Of a stretch of 14,854 nucleotides of DNA, positions 6,153 through 12,884 are shown piece by piece (position 1 is the stretch's first letter; each line of letters opens with the position of its first letter). This DNA comes from Acidobacteriota bacterium (GTDB lineage: Bacteria; Acidobacteriota; Vicinamibacteria; Vicinamibacterales; SCN-69-37): assembly GCA_024653875.1 (NCBI GenBank), contig JANLHE010000308.1, positions 1 through 14,854 of the forward strand. Direction: 5' to 3'. Both the position numbers and the translations under genes were made by a program. The notes under the pieces were generated by a model, which was given only the letters and a program-made list of their open reading frames with translations, was not told the DNA's origin and searched no databases.

Positions 6153-8287
6153 TCAATCGCACTCGTGCACTCGCGCTGTCCATCGTGGCCGCCGGAACCC
6201 TCGCGGCCGCCGTGCCGATGCTGGCCTCCGGGCCGGTGTTCTGGACCGTCGCCTCGCAGACGGAGTTCCTCAAAGGCACGCCCACCGGCGTCTCCATCGA
6301 CGCCGCCGGCCGCCTTGTGGTCGCGCCGATGACCACCGTGGTGACCGACCTGGCCGCGCCACAGGCGTGGAGCCTGGTCCGCGCCGCCGACGGCACGTGG
6401 TACGCCGGCACGGGCGGGGACGGTCGCGTCGTGCGCGGACGGGGTGCGCAGGTCGAGACGGTGCTCGACGTGGAGCCATCCGGCGTTCACGCGATCGCGC
6501 TGCTGAACGGCCGCGTCTTCGCGGCAAGTTCGCCGGACGGCCGCGTGCACGTCATCGAACCCAACGGCACGTCACGCGTGTTCTTCGATCCCGCCGAGCC
6601 GTATATCTGGGCCCTGGCCTTCGATCGGCAAGGCCGGCTCTGGGTGGGCGCCGGGCACCCGGCGGTGGTGTATCGGGTCGATCCCGACGGTACCTCGCGC
6701 GTCGTCTATCGACCCAGCGCCCGACACGTGGTGAGCCTGGGGGTGGACAGCGCCGGCCGGATGTTCGCGGGCACCGAGACGCCCGCGCGCTTGTACCGCT
6801 TCGATGACACCGACCGCCCCTTCGTGGTGTTCGAGCCTGGCCAGACCGAGTTGCGGTCCATTCGCCCCGCGGCCGACGGGTCGGTCTACGTGGCGACCTT
6901 GACGGCCGGCGGGGATGCGCCGGCCGAATCCAACCTGACCGGCAGCGTGACGATCACGGTGGGCGGCGCCACGGCGACCACGCCGGCGTCGGCGCCCGCG
7001 ACGGCACCGGCCCGCCGATCGGTGATCTACCATGTCGCCGCCGACGGCATCTGGGATGCCGTCTGGGACACCAACGACGCCATTTACGACATCGCCGTGG
7101 TCAACGACACCACGCTGATGGTGGCCACCGGACCGGAGGGGCGCCTGTATCAGGTGTCGCGCTCGGCCTCCACGGGTGTCTCGGTCGCGCTCGTCAACAC
7201 CGCCGATGCGAAGCAGGTCACGCGCCTGGCGGTTGACGGCACGCGCGTGCTGGGCGTCACCGCGAACCCCGGCCGGGTGATTGCGATCGGCGGCGGCCCC
7301 GCCACGGCGCCCACGTATCTCTCCCCGGTGCGTGACGCGAAGACGCTGGCGCAGTGGGGCACGATCCGCTGGGAAGGCACGGGCGCCGTCGCGCTTCAGA
7401 CCCGTTCGGGGAACACGGAGGCACCCGACGACTCGTGGAGTCCATGGACCGCGCCCGCTCCGCAGGCCAGCGGCCACGCCATCCAGAGTCCCACGGCCCG
7501 GTTCCTGCAGTGGCGCGCGACCCTGACGCCCGGTGCTCTCGCGCCCACGATCACGTCCGTGACGACGGCGTATCTGCCCCGCAACCTGCGCCCGCTCGTG
7601 ACCGAGATGACGGTGCACCCGGCGGGCGTGGTGTTCCAGCGGCCCTTCTCGAGCGAAGAAGGCGCCATTGCCGGTCTCGACGACGCCGTGGCGGATGCGC
7701 GGCGGCCGCCCGGCGGCGATCCGAACACCGCCGGCGCGCCGACGCTGGGCCGCCCGATGTTCCAGCGCGGCCTGCAGACGCTCGCATGGAAAGCCGAAGA
7801 CCCGGATGCCGACCGCCTGCAGTTCGCGCTGCACTATCGCCGCGAAGGAGACACCACGTGGCGCCTCTTGCGTGATCACCTGAACGAGCCGCTGTTCGTG
7901 TGGGATACCACGTCGGTGCCCGACGGCCGGTACCTGACGCGCGTGACCGCGATCGACGCCTTGTCGAACACGCCCGACCGCGCGCTGACGGGCGACAGGG
8001 AAAGCGACGCGGTGGATGTGGACAACACGCCCCCGGTCATCACCCTGACCGTCACGGGCGCGCGTGTGGCCGTGCGCGTGACCGACGGCCACAGCGGGGT
8101 GCACCGCGTGGACTACTCGATTGGCGGACAGGAATGGCAGGCCCTGCGGCCGGTGGATGGCCTGGCCGATTCACGCGAGGAACACTTCGAGATCACGCTG
8201 CCCACCGCCGCCGATGCGGCGCGGCTCGTGGTGCGCGCGGTGGATGTGATGCAGAACGTGACGTCAAGCGCTGCCGGGGTACGCTAA
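6149..8287 (+). CDS. Secreted beta-propeller protein with C-terminal Ig-like regions
   Basis: A 712-aa protein with a signal peptide (about residues 1-27, hydrophobic after MINRTR) and no later membrane segment. Residues about 60-345 contain repeated units of roughly 40-45 residues built on patterns such as DGTWYAGT..DGRV, NGRVFAASSPDGRVH, QGRLWVGAGHPAVVYRVDPDG and AGRMFAGTETPARLYRFD, as in NHL, SMP-30 or two-component-regulator propellers. A Ser/Thr/Ala/Pro-rich loop interrupts it near 265-290. Residues about 360-475 look like a beta-sandwich, and about 540-712 look like Ig or fibronectin-type modules (DTTSVPDGRYLTRVTAID; NTPPVITLTV). Enzymatic residues are not recognisable. It starts inside the S55 gene's stop (ATGA) with no own Shine-Dalgarno, so the two are translationally coupled and may act on or with each other outside the cytosol. 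The TAA stop shares bases with the convergent anti-sigma stop. Confidence 0.78.
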   Translation: MINRTRALALSIVAAGTLAAAVPMLASGPVFWTVASQTEFLKGTPTGVSIDAAGRLVVAPMTTVVTDLAAPQAWSLVRAADGTWYAGTGGDGRVVRGRGAQVETVLDVEPSGVHAIALLNGRVFAASSPDGRVHVIEPNGTSRVFFDPAEPYIWALAFDRQGRLWVGAGHPAVVYRVDPDGTSRVVYRPSARHVVSLGVDSAGRMFAGTETPARLYRFDDTDRPFVVFEPGQTELRSIRPAADGSVYVATLTAGGDAPAESNLTGSVTITVGGATATTPASAPATAPARRSVIYHVAADGIWDAVWDTNDAIYDIAVVNDTTLMVATGPEGRLYQVSRSASTGVSVALVNTADAKQVTRLAVDGTRVLGVTANPGRVIAIGGGPATAPTYLSPVRDAKTLAQWGTIRWEGTGAVALQTRSGNTEAPDDSWSPWTAPAPQASGHAIQSPTARFLQWRATLTPGALAPTITSVTTAYLPRNLRPLVTEMTVHPAGVVFQRPFSSEEGAIAGLDDAVADARRPPGGDPNTAGAPTLGRPMFQRGLQTLAWKAEDPDADRLQFALHYRREGDTTWRLLRDHLNEPLFVWDTTSVPDGRYLTRVTAIDALSNTPDRALTGDRESDAVDVDNTPPVITLTVTGARVAVRVTDGHSGVHRVDYSIGGQEWQALRPVDGLADSREEHFEITLPTAADAARLVVRAVDVMQNVTSSAAGVR

Positions 8288-9054
8288 ATCCCGGAGGCAA
8301 CCACTGACGTGGTCATGACCAGGTGCATGCCGCTCACGTTGGTCAGGCCGGCGGGGCGCCGCACGGGTTCCTGATAGCGAATCTGGGCGATCTCCTTGAG
8401 CAGCGCCAGAATCTCCTCACGATCGTCCGAGGAAAAATCACGCAGGTTCACCTGGTGGTCGTTGCGCATCAGCGTGGCGTCGAGCGCGGCCACGAGGGCG
8501 CGCTCGGCCTGCCATCCAAACGACGCCGGCATCGCCAGGCTCGCGTCCGCTCGGCCCGGACCGGTCGTGGACGTCAGGCTTTCTTCGTACTGCATCACCA
8601 CCGGTTCGCCTTGCCCGCCCTGCGGCAACGCAATCAGATAGAGCGTACCGGCCCGCGCATTCATCTGCATCACCTGGGCGATGGAGGAATACACCATGAC
8701 CGACACCAGCGTGACCGACACCAGCGCGGCCGCCACGGACCCGACGCCCACCGCCACCCAATGCCAGTCGTCGAACGCGCGCCCCCACGCGGCACTCCAG
8801 GACTGCTGTTCCTCGGCGAAGATGCGGCTTGTCACGCCGCCGGCGAGTCCGGCCAGCGCATCGGGCGGCGTCGCCGTGCGGGCGCCGACCAGACGCAGGG
8901 AGTCCCCAAGGTCGCGCAGCGCGATCACGTCGTCGGCGCACGCGGGACACTCGGCCAGGTGATCGGACACCCCCAGGCGCTCCGCGCCCGGCAACTCCTC
9001 GTCCACGTACGCGCCGAGCGCGCGAATCACGTCACGACACCGGAGGGCGCTCAT
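8284..9054 (-). CDS. Zinc-finger membrane anti-sigma factor
   Basis: A 256-aa single-pass membrane protein that should bind and silence the ECF sigma factor encoded directly upstream. The N-terminus has the zinc-binding anti-sigma (zf-HC2) pattern: Cys6, then His32, Cys36 and Cys39 in DHLAECPAC. A hydrophobic segment at about 99-121 follows, preceded by Trp-rich DDWHW. The outer part (about 122-256) is unlike a common sensor domain I can name; it has an Asp/Glu-rich helix near 205-225 and may receive the signal. The ATG overlaps the sigma stop as ATGA and has a GAGGG Shine-Dalgarno 7 bases upstream, the usual arrangement for stoichiometric control. Its stop at 8284 overlaps the convergent propeller gene. 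Confidence 0.88.
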   Translation of the reverse strand: MSALRCRDVIRALGAYVDEELPGAERLGVSDHLAECPACADDVIALRDLGDSLRLVGARTATPPDALAGLAGGVTSRIFAEEQQSWSAAWGRAFDDWHWVAVGVGSVAAALVSVTLVSVMVYSSIAQVMQMNARAGTLYLIALPQGGQGEPVVMQYEESLTSTTGPGRADASLAMPASFGWQAERALVAALDATLMRNDHQVNLRDFSSDDREEILALLKEIAQIRYQEPVRRPAGLTNVSGMHLVMTTSVVASGI

Positions 9055-9707
9055 GACGTGGCCCTCAGCTGGTCGCGCAGGTGTTCACGGGCGCGGGCCA
9101 GGCGCGACTTGACGGTGCCCACGGCCACGCCGAGCGAGTACGCGATTTCGTCGTAGCTCAGGCCGTCGATTTCGCGCAGGACCAGGATCGTGCGCTGGTC
9201 GAACGGCATGCGATCGAGCGCCGCCCACACGAGCCGGGCGGTCTGATGCTGGGCGGCCACCTGGTCAGGCTGGGCGGCCGCGCGCAGGTCCGGCAGATCG
9301 CCGTGCGCGGCCACGTGTGCGTCCAGGGCCACCTGCTGCGCCTGATGGCGCCGCCGCCACCACCGGCGCCGGTTGGACGCCTGCGTGACCACGACGCGAT
9401 AAATCCATGTGCGCAACGCGGACTGGCCGCGGAACTGGGTCAGGGTCCGGAAGACCCGCAGGAAGACCTCCTGCGACAGGTCGAGCGCTTCCTGCTGATC
9501 GCCCAGCAGGTGCAGCGCGAGCTGATGGACCATGCGCTGGTGGTCTGTGACAAGGCGGGTGCACGCGGCTTCGTCGCCCGCCACGCACTGCTGGACCTGC
9601 GCCCAGTCGCTCGCCCACTCGGCGTGTCCTTCGACAGCCGGTGAAGCGGAGGACGTCTCCGACCACGCGAACGCACGGATGGGCTTCACAACCGACTCAC
9701 CCAGCAT
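9051..9707 (-). CDS. ECF-family RNA polymerase sigma factor
   Basis: A 218-aa sigma70 family, group 4 factor. Region 2 spans about 50-118 with DLSQEVFLRVFRTLTQF (76-92) and the -10 recognition helix RTWIYRVVVTQASNRRR (99-115). Region 4 spans about 155-212 with LSYDEIAYSLGVAVGTVKSRL (183-203), the helix-turn-helix for the -35. An additional N-terminal tail of about 40 residues precedes region 2. Overall it resembles the RpoE-like group. The start is supported by a strong AGGGGGAG Shine-Dalgarno (9715-9722) seven bases upstream. It is followed by its anti-sigma partner, overlapping by four bases. A predicted ECF promoter lies just upstream, suggesting positive autoregulation once the anti-sigma is inactivated. 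Confidence 0.95.
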   Translation of the reverse strand: MLGESVVKPIRAFAWSETSSASPAVEGHAEWASDWAQVQQCVAGDEAACTRLVTDHQRMVHQLALHLLGDQQEALDLSQEVFLRVFRTLTQFRGQSALRTWIYRVVVTQASNRRRWWRRRHQAQQVALDAHVAAHGDLPDLRAAAQPDQVAAQHQTARLVWAALDRMPFDQRTILVLREIDGLSYDEIAYSLGVAVGTVKSRLARAREHLRDQLRATS

Positions 9708-9729
9708 GGTAGCACTCCCCCTATCCCGG

Positions 9730-9757
9730 TTAGACCCCGCCGGCGCGGAAGGGTTCC
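9730..9757 (-). promoter_or_regulatory. Predicted ECF (RpoE-type) autoregulatory promoter of the sigma/anti-sigma pair
   Basis: On the minus strand GGAACCC (9757-9751), a 16-base spacer and TCTAA (9734-9730) match the known RpoE-type pattern GGAACTT-N16-TCTGA in the key GGAAC and TCT positions. The expected start at about 9724 leaves a short leader of about 17 bases with the Shine-Dalgarno in it. The match position directly before the sigma gene raises its weight. Confidence 0.62.
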
Positions 9758-9763
9758 CGTAAT

Positions 9764-11167
9764 ATGGTCGCGATGAAACTGGTCCTGGCCGTGGCAGGCC
9801 TCGTGGGTCTGGCGGTGGCGTCGGCGCTGGTCGTCCAGCAGTTGAACCACGACCAGCAATTCCGGGCCCTGATGGCCTCGGGCGATTCCGCCCTGGCGAC
9901 CGGCAACACGTATGCCGCCATCGAGGCCTTCAGCGGCGCGATCACCCTGCGGGCCGACTCCATGGTGGCGCACCTGCGCCGCGGGCAGGCGTATCAGGCC
10001 CAGCGCCGGCAGGACGAGGCGGTCCGCGATTATCTGGAAGCGGCGCGCCTGCAGCCGGGCGCGGCCGACCCGCTGCTGGCCCTCGCCGGGTTGTACGACG
10101 GGGGCGGCGACAGGGCCCAGGCGGCGGAGTGGTACGGCCGGGCGGCGGAGGTGGACGGGCAGAACCCAGCACTGCTCTATCGGCTGGCCCTCGCCCGCTA
10201 TCGCGCCGGACAGCCGGCCACTGCCCTGGACCCGCTGCGCCGGGCGCTGGCGCTCGAACCGGGGTTCGACGAGGCGCACTACCTGCTCGGGTTGGCGCTG
10301 CGGGACACCCAGGACACGGCGGGCGCGGTGGCGGCGCTCGAACGCGCCATCCAGGCCAACCCGGCGCTGACCGCCGCGCGGGAGGAACTCGCCGATATTT
10401 ACCGCGCGCAAGGGCGCGTCGTGGACGAGATGGCGCAGCTCACCGCGCTGGCCTCAAGCGACGCCCGCGGATCGCGCGACGTGGCCATCGCCCTCGCGGA
10501 AGCGCGACAAGGGCGGTTCGACATCGCGCTCACGACGCTGACCGCGGCGCGCGCGCGCTTCCCGGCCGATTCCCAGGTCGTGCTGGCGCTGGGCCGCGTG
10601 CACCTGATGCGCGCCGACGCGGCGCCGGACGCCGTCCGACGCATGGCCGCGGCCGCGCAGGCCCTGGCCCTGCTCGAGGAAGCGCTGGGCGGCAGCGCGC
10701 GGCGCGGCGAAGGCCTCACGCTCTACGGGCGCGCGCTCCACCTGACCGGCGATGCGGCCGGGGCCGAGCGGCTGCTTCAGGACGCCGTGGCGACCTCGCC
10801 GTTCGACCGCGACGCGTTCCTCTACCTGGCGGACGCGGCCGAAGCCCTCGGGCACCACGCGGACGCGCGCGAATGGCTGGCGCGGTTCGATGCGATTGAA
10901 GGCGACACGGCCGCGCCCGAGGTCCGCAGCGCGCGCGGCCGCCGCCTCGGTGGCCTGGCGCTGGCGGCCGGTGACCCTGCCGGCGCGCTGCCGTATCTGG
11001 AACGCGCGCGGGAAAACGGGTTGGCCGATGCCACGCTGTGGGGCTGGCTCGCCGACGCCCGCTGGAAGACCGGCGACCAGGCCGGCGCACGCGAGGCGCT
11101 CGCCCAGGCGCTGGCCCTGGCGCCGCGCGACCCCGCGTTGCGGCGCCTGCGGCAGACGATCAGGTAG
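9764..11167 (+). CDS. Membrane-anchored tetratricopeptide repeat protein
   Basis: A 467-aa protein with an N-terminal hydrophobic segment (about 4-24), probably an uncleaved anchor or signal peptide, followed almost entirely by helical TPR repeats of 34 residues. Clear units begin near residues 33, 67, 101, 135 and 169, with typical motifs such as A...YR.A..DY.EAARLQP and DEAHYLLGLALRDTQDTAGAVAALERAI. More degenerate repeats continue through 230-460, ending with GDQAGAREALAQALALAPRDPALRRL. TPR domains bind proteins, so an envelope assembly or scaffolding role is possible; no catalytic motif is visible. The start at 9764 has GGAAGGG at 9747-9753; an ATG at 9773 is the alternative. It is divergent from the sigma gene with 56 bases between, so it might belong to the same regulon, which is inference. 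Its stop overlaps the convergent permease by eight bases. Confidence 0.85.
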   Translation: MVAMKLVLAVAGLVGLAVASALVVQQLNHDQQFRALMASGDSALATGNTYAAIEAFSGAITLRADSMVAHLRRGQAYQAQRRQDEAVRDYLEAARLQPGAADPLLALAGLYDGGGDRAQAAEWYGRAAEVDGQNPALLYRLALARYRAGQPATALDPLRRALALEPGFDEAHYLLGLALRDTQDTAGAVAALERAIQANPALTAAREELADIYRAQGRVVDEMAQLTALASSDARGSRDVAIALAEARQGRFDIALTTLTAARARFPADSQVVLALGRVHLMRADAAPDAVRRMAAAAQALALLEEALGGSARRGEGLTLYGRALHLTGDAAGAERLLQDAVATSPFDRDAFLYLADAAEALGHHADAREWLARFDAIEGDTAAPEVRSARGRRLGGLALAAGDPAGALPYLERARENGLADATLWGWLADARWKTGDQAGAREALAQALALAPRDPALRRLRQTIR

Positions 11168-11954
11168 TGCGCGGATCGATGCGATCGCGCAGCGCGTCGC
11201 CCACGAAGTTGAACCCGAGCACCAGCAGGGCAATCGCCAGCCCCGGAAACAGCGTCAGGTGCGGCGCGTCGAACAGGTGCGCGCGCCCCGCATCCAGCAT
11301 CGTGCCCCAGCTCGGCGTGGGCGGCTGCACCCCCAGGCCCAGGAAACTCAGCGAGGCTTCGGCGATGATCGAGCCCGCCATGCCGATGGTGGCCTGCACG
11401 GTGACGGCCGGCAGCGTGGCGGGAATCACGTGGCGCCACAACACGCGCGACACCGGCGCGCCCAGCGCGCGCGCGGCCTGCACGTACTCGAGTTCGCGGA
11501 TCTTGAGCACCTGCCCGCGCACCAGCCGCGCGTACCCGACCCAGCCAATCACCACCAGCGCCAGCACGACGTTGGTCAGGCTGGGCCCCAGCACCGCCAC
11601 CAGCGCAATCGCCAGCAGGATGCCGGGAAACGCCAGCAGCACGTCCATGATGCGGCCGACGATGTTGTCGACGCGGCCGCCGGCGTACCCGGCCGTGGCG
11701 CCGATGATGATGCCGAGCGTGGCCGAGACCGAGACCACCGACAGACCGACAAACAGCGAGATGCGCGCGCCCCCGAGCAGCCGCGCCAGGATGTCGCGCC
11801 CCAGTTCGTCCAGCCCCAGCGGATGCGCCCACGATGGCCCTTCCAGCCGCTGCGCCAGCCACTGCACGTGCGGATCGTGGGGCACCAGCCACGGGCCGGC
11901 AATCGCCCCGACGGCGGTCAACGCGATGATGGCAAATCCCAGCCGGCGGGTCAT
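11160..11954 (-). CDS. ABC transporter permease, dipeptide/oligopeptide type (DppC-like)
   Basis: A 264-aa inner-membrane permease of the DppC/OppC family, forming with the upstream DppB-like protein the channel of an importer for peptides, or for nickel or other solutes carried by this family. It has a short N-terminal membrane helix, the family motif HPLGLDELGRDILARLLGGARISL split at 45-67, about five further helices, and the EAA-type cytoplasmic loop QAARALGAPVSRVLWRHVIPA (159-179) that contacts the ATPase. SLSFLGLGVQPPTPSWG (201-217) is also typical. I start at the ATG at 11954, overlapping the DppB stop as ATGA with a CGAGGA Shine-Dalgarno 10 bases upstream; the longer open frame to 12392 is only dppB read in another frame. 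No ATPase gene follows: the next gene is convergent. Confidence 0.93.
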   Translation of the reverse strand: MTRRLGFAIIALTAVGAIAGPWLVPHDPHVQWLAQRLEGPSWAHPLGLDELGRDILARLLGGARISLFVGLSVVSVSATLGIIIGATAGYAGGRVDNIVGRIMDVLLAFPGILLAIALVAVLGPSLTNVVLALVVIGWVGYARLVRGQVLKIRELEYVQAARALGAPVSRVLWRHVIPATLPAVTVQATIGMAGSIIAEASLSFLGLGVQPPTPSWGTMLDAGRAHLFDAPHLTLFPGLAIALLVLGFNFVGDALRDRIDPRTT

Positions 11955-12871
11955 TCGTAGCGAATCCTCGGATCGAGCCAGCCATACGCCAGATCCACGA
12001 GCAGGTTGACCAGCACGTACGTCAGCGCGATGAACAGAATGCAGCCCTGCACCAGCGGATAGTCGCGGAAGTTGATGGCCTGAATCAGCAGGCGGCCCAC
12101 GCCCGGCCACGCGAAGATCGTCTCGGTGATGATCGTGCCGGTCAGCACCGCGCCGAACTGCAGGCCCAGGATCGTCACGACGGGAATCAGGCTGTTGCGC
12201 AGCGCGTGCCGGATGACCGCGCGCGACTTCGAGAGCCCGCGCGCCCGGGCCGCGAGCACGTACAACTCCCGGAGTTCCTCGAGCAGGCTCGCCCGGGTCA
12301 TCCGGGCCAGCACGGCCGACAGCGCCGCACCGAGGGTGGCGGCCGGCAGCACCAGATGCCGCCACGTGCCGGTCCCCGAGACCGGCAGCCACCCAAGCCC
12401 GACCGCGAACACGATTGCCAGCAGCGGGCCGAGCCAGAAGTTCGGCATCGAGATGCCCAGCAGCGAGACCGTCATCGCGGCCTGATCGACAGCCGTGCCG
12501 CGGTACAACGCGCCCACGACCCCCAGCGGAATCGCCAGCACGATGGCCACCAGGATGGCGGCCGCCGCCAGTTCCATGGTGCGGGGAAGCCGCTGGCCGA
12601 TCTCGCTGGCCACCGGGGTGTTGTAGCGGAACGACGTCCCCAGATCGCCCTGCGCCAGCCCGGCCACGAACTGCACGTATTGCGCGGGGAGCGGCCGGTC
12701 GAGACCCAGTTTGCCGCGCAGTTCGTCCACGTCGCTGGCCGACGCGGACTCGCCCAGCATCGCCAGCGCCGGGTCGCCGGGCACCAGATGCAGCAGCGAA
12801 AACACCAGCGTCGCCACACCCAGCAGCACGGGCACGGTCAAGAGCAGCCGGCGAATCGTGAAACGCAACAC
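11951..12871 (-). CDS. ABC transporter permease, dipeptide/oligopeptide type (DppB-like)
   Basis: A 306-aa integral membrane permease, the first channel subunit of a peptide-type ABC importer. The N-terminal helix (about 9-30) is followed by LVPGDPALAMLG (29-40), a family hallmark, then GDLGTSFRYNTPV (75-87), further helices at about 101-122, 135-160, 175-192 and 228-250, and the EAA loop LYVLAARARGLSKSRAVIRHA (203-223). It ends TYVLVNLLVDLAYGWLDPRIRY, the usual DppB C-terminus. The start is a GTG at 12871, 13 bases after the regulator's stop, with no strong Shine-Dalgarno, so it is probably read on the same transcript. Substrate cannot be told from the permease. Confidence 0.93.
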   Translation of the reverse strand: MLRFTIRRLLLTVPVLLGVATLVFSLLHLVPGDPALAMLGESASASDVDELRGKLGLDRPLPAQYVQFVAGLAQGDLGTSFRYNTPVASEIGQRLPRTMELAAAAILVAIVLAIPLGVVGALYRGTAVDQAAMTVSLLGISMPNFWLGPLLAIVFAVGLGWLPVSGTGTWRHLVLPAATLGAALSAVLARMTRASLLEELRELYVLAARARGLSKSRAVIRHALRNSLIPVVTILGLQFGAVLTGTIITETIFAWPGVGRLLIQAINFRDYPLVQGCILFIALTYVLVNLLVDLAYGWLDPRIRYE

Positions 12872-12884
12872 GCGGGGGATGATC

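Noticed and set aside
6572..8104. 510-codon open frame on the minus strand opposite the propeller gene
   Set aside because: Compositionally biased (Arg, Gly, His) shadow with no recognisable motif. The plus-strand gene has a signal peptide and repeats.
8300..8320. Small inverted repeats after the propeller gene (ACCAC-TGAC-GTGGT and GGTCATGACC)
   Set aside because: Stems of about five base pairs, no U-tract, and inside the anti-sigma coding region. Not a credible terminator.
11955..12392. Upstream extension of the DppC-like permease to a longer open frame
   Set aside because: It is dppB read in another frame. The ATG at 11954 has an ATGA overlap and a Shine-Dalgarno, and gives a normal DppC N-terminus.
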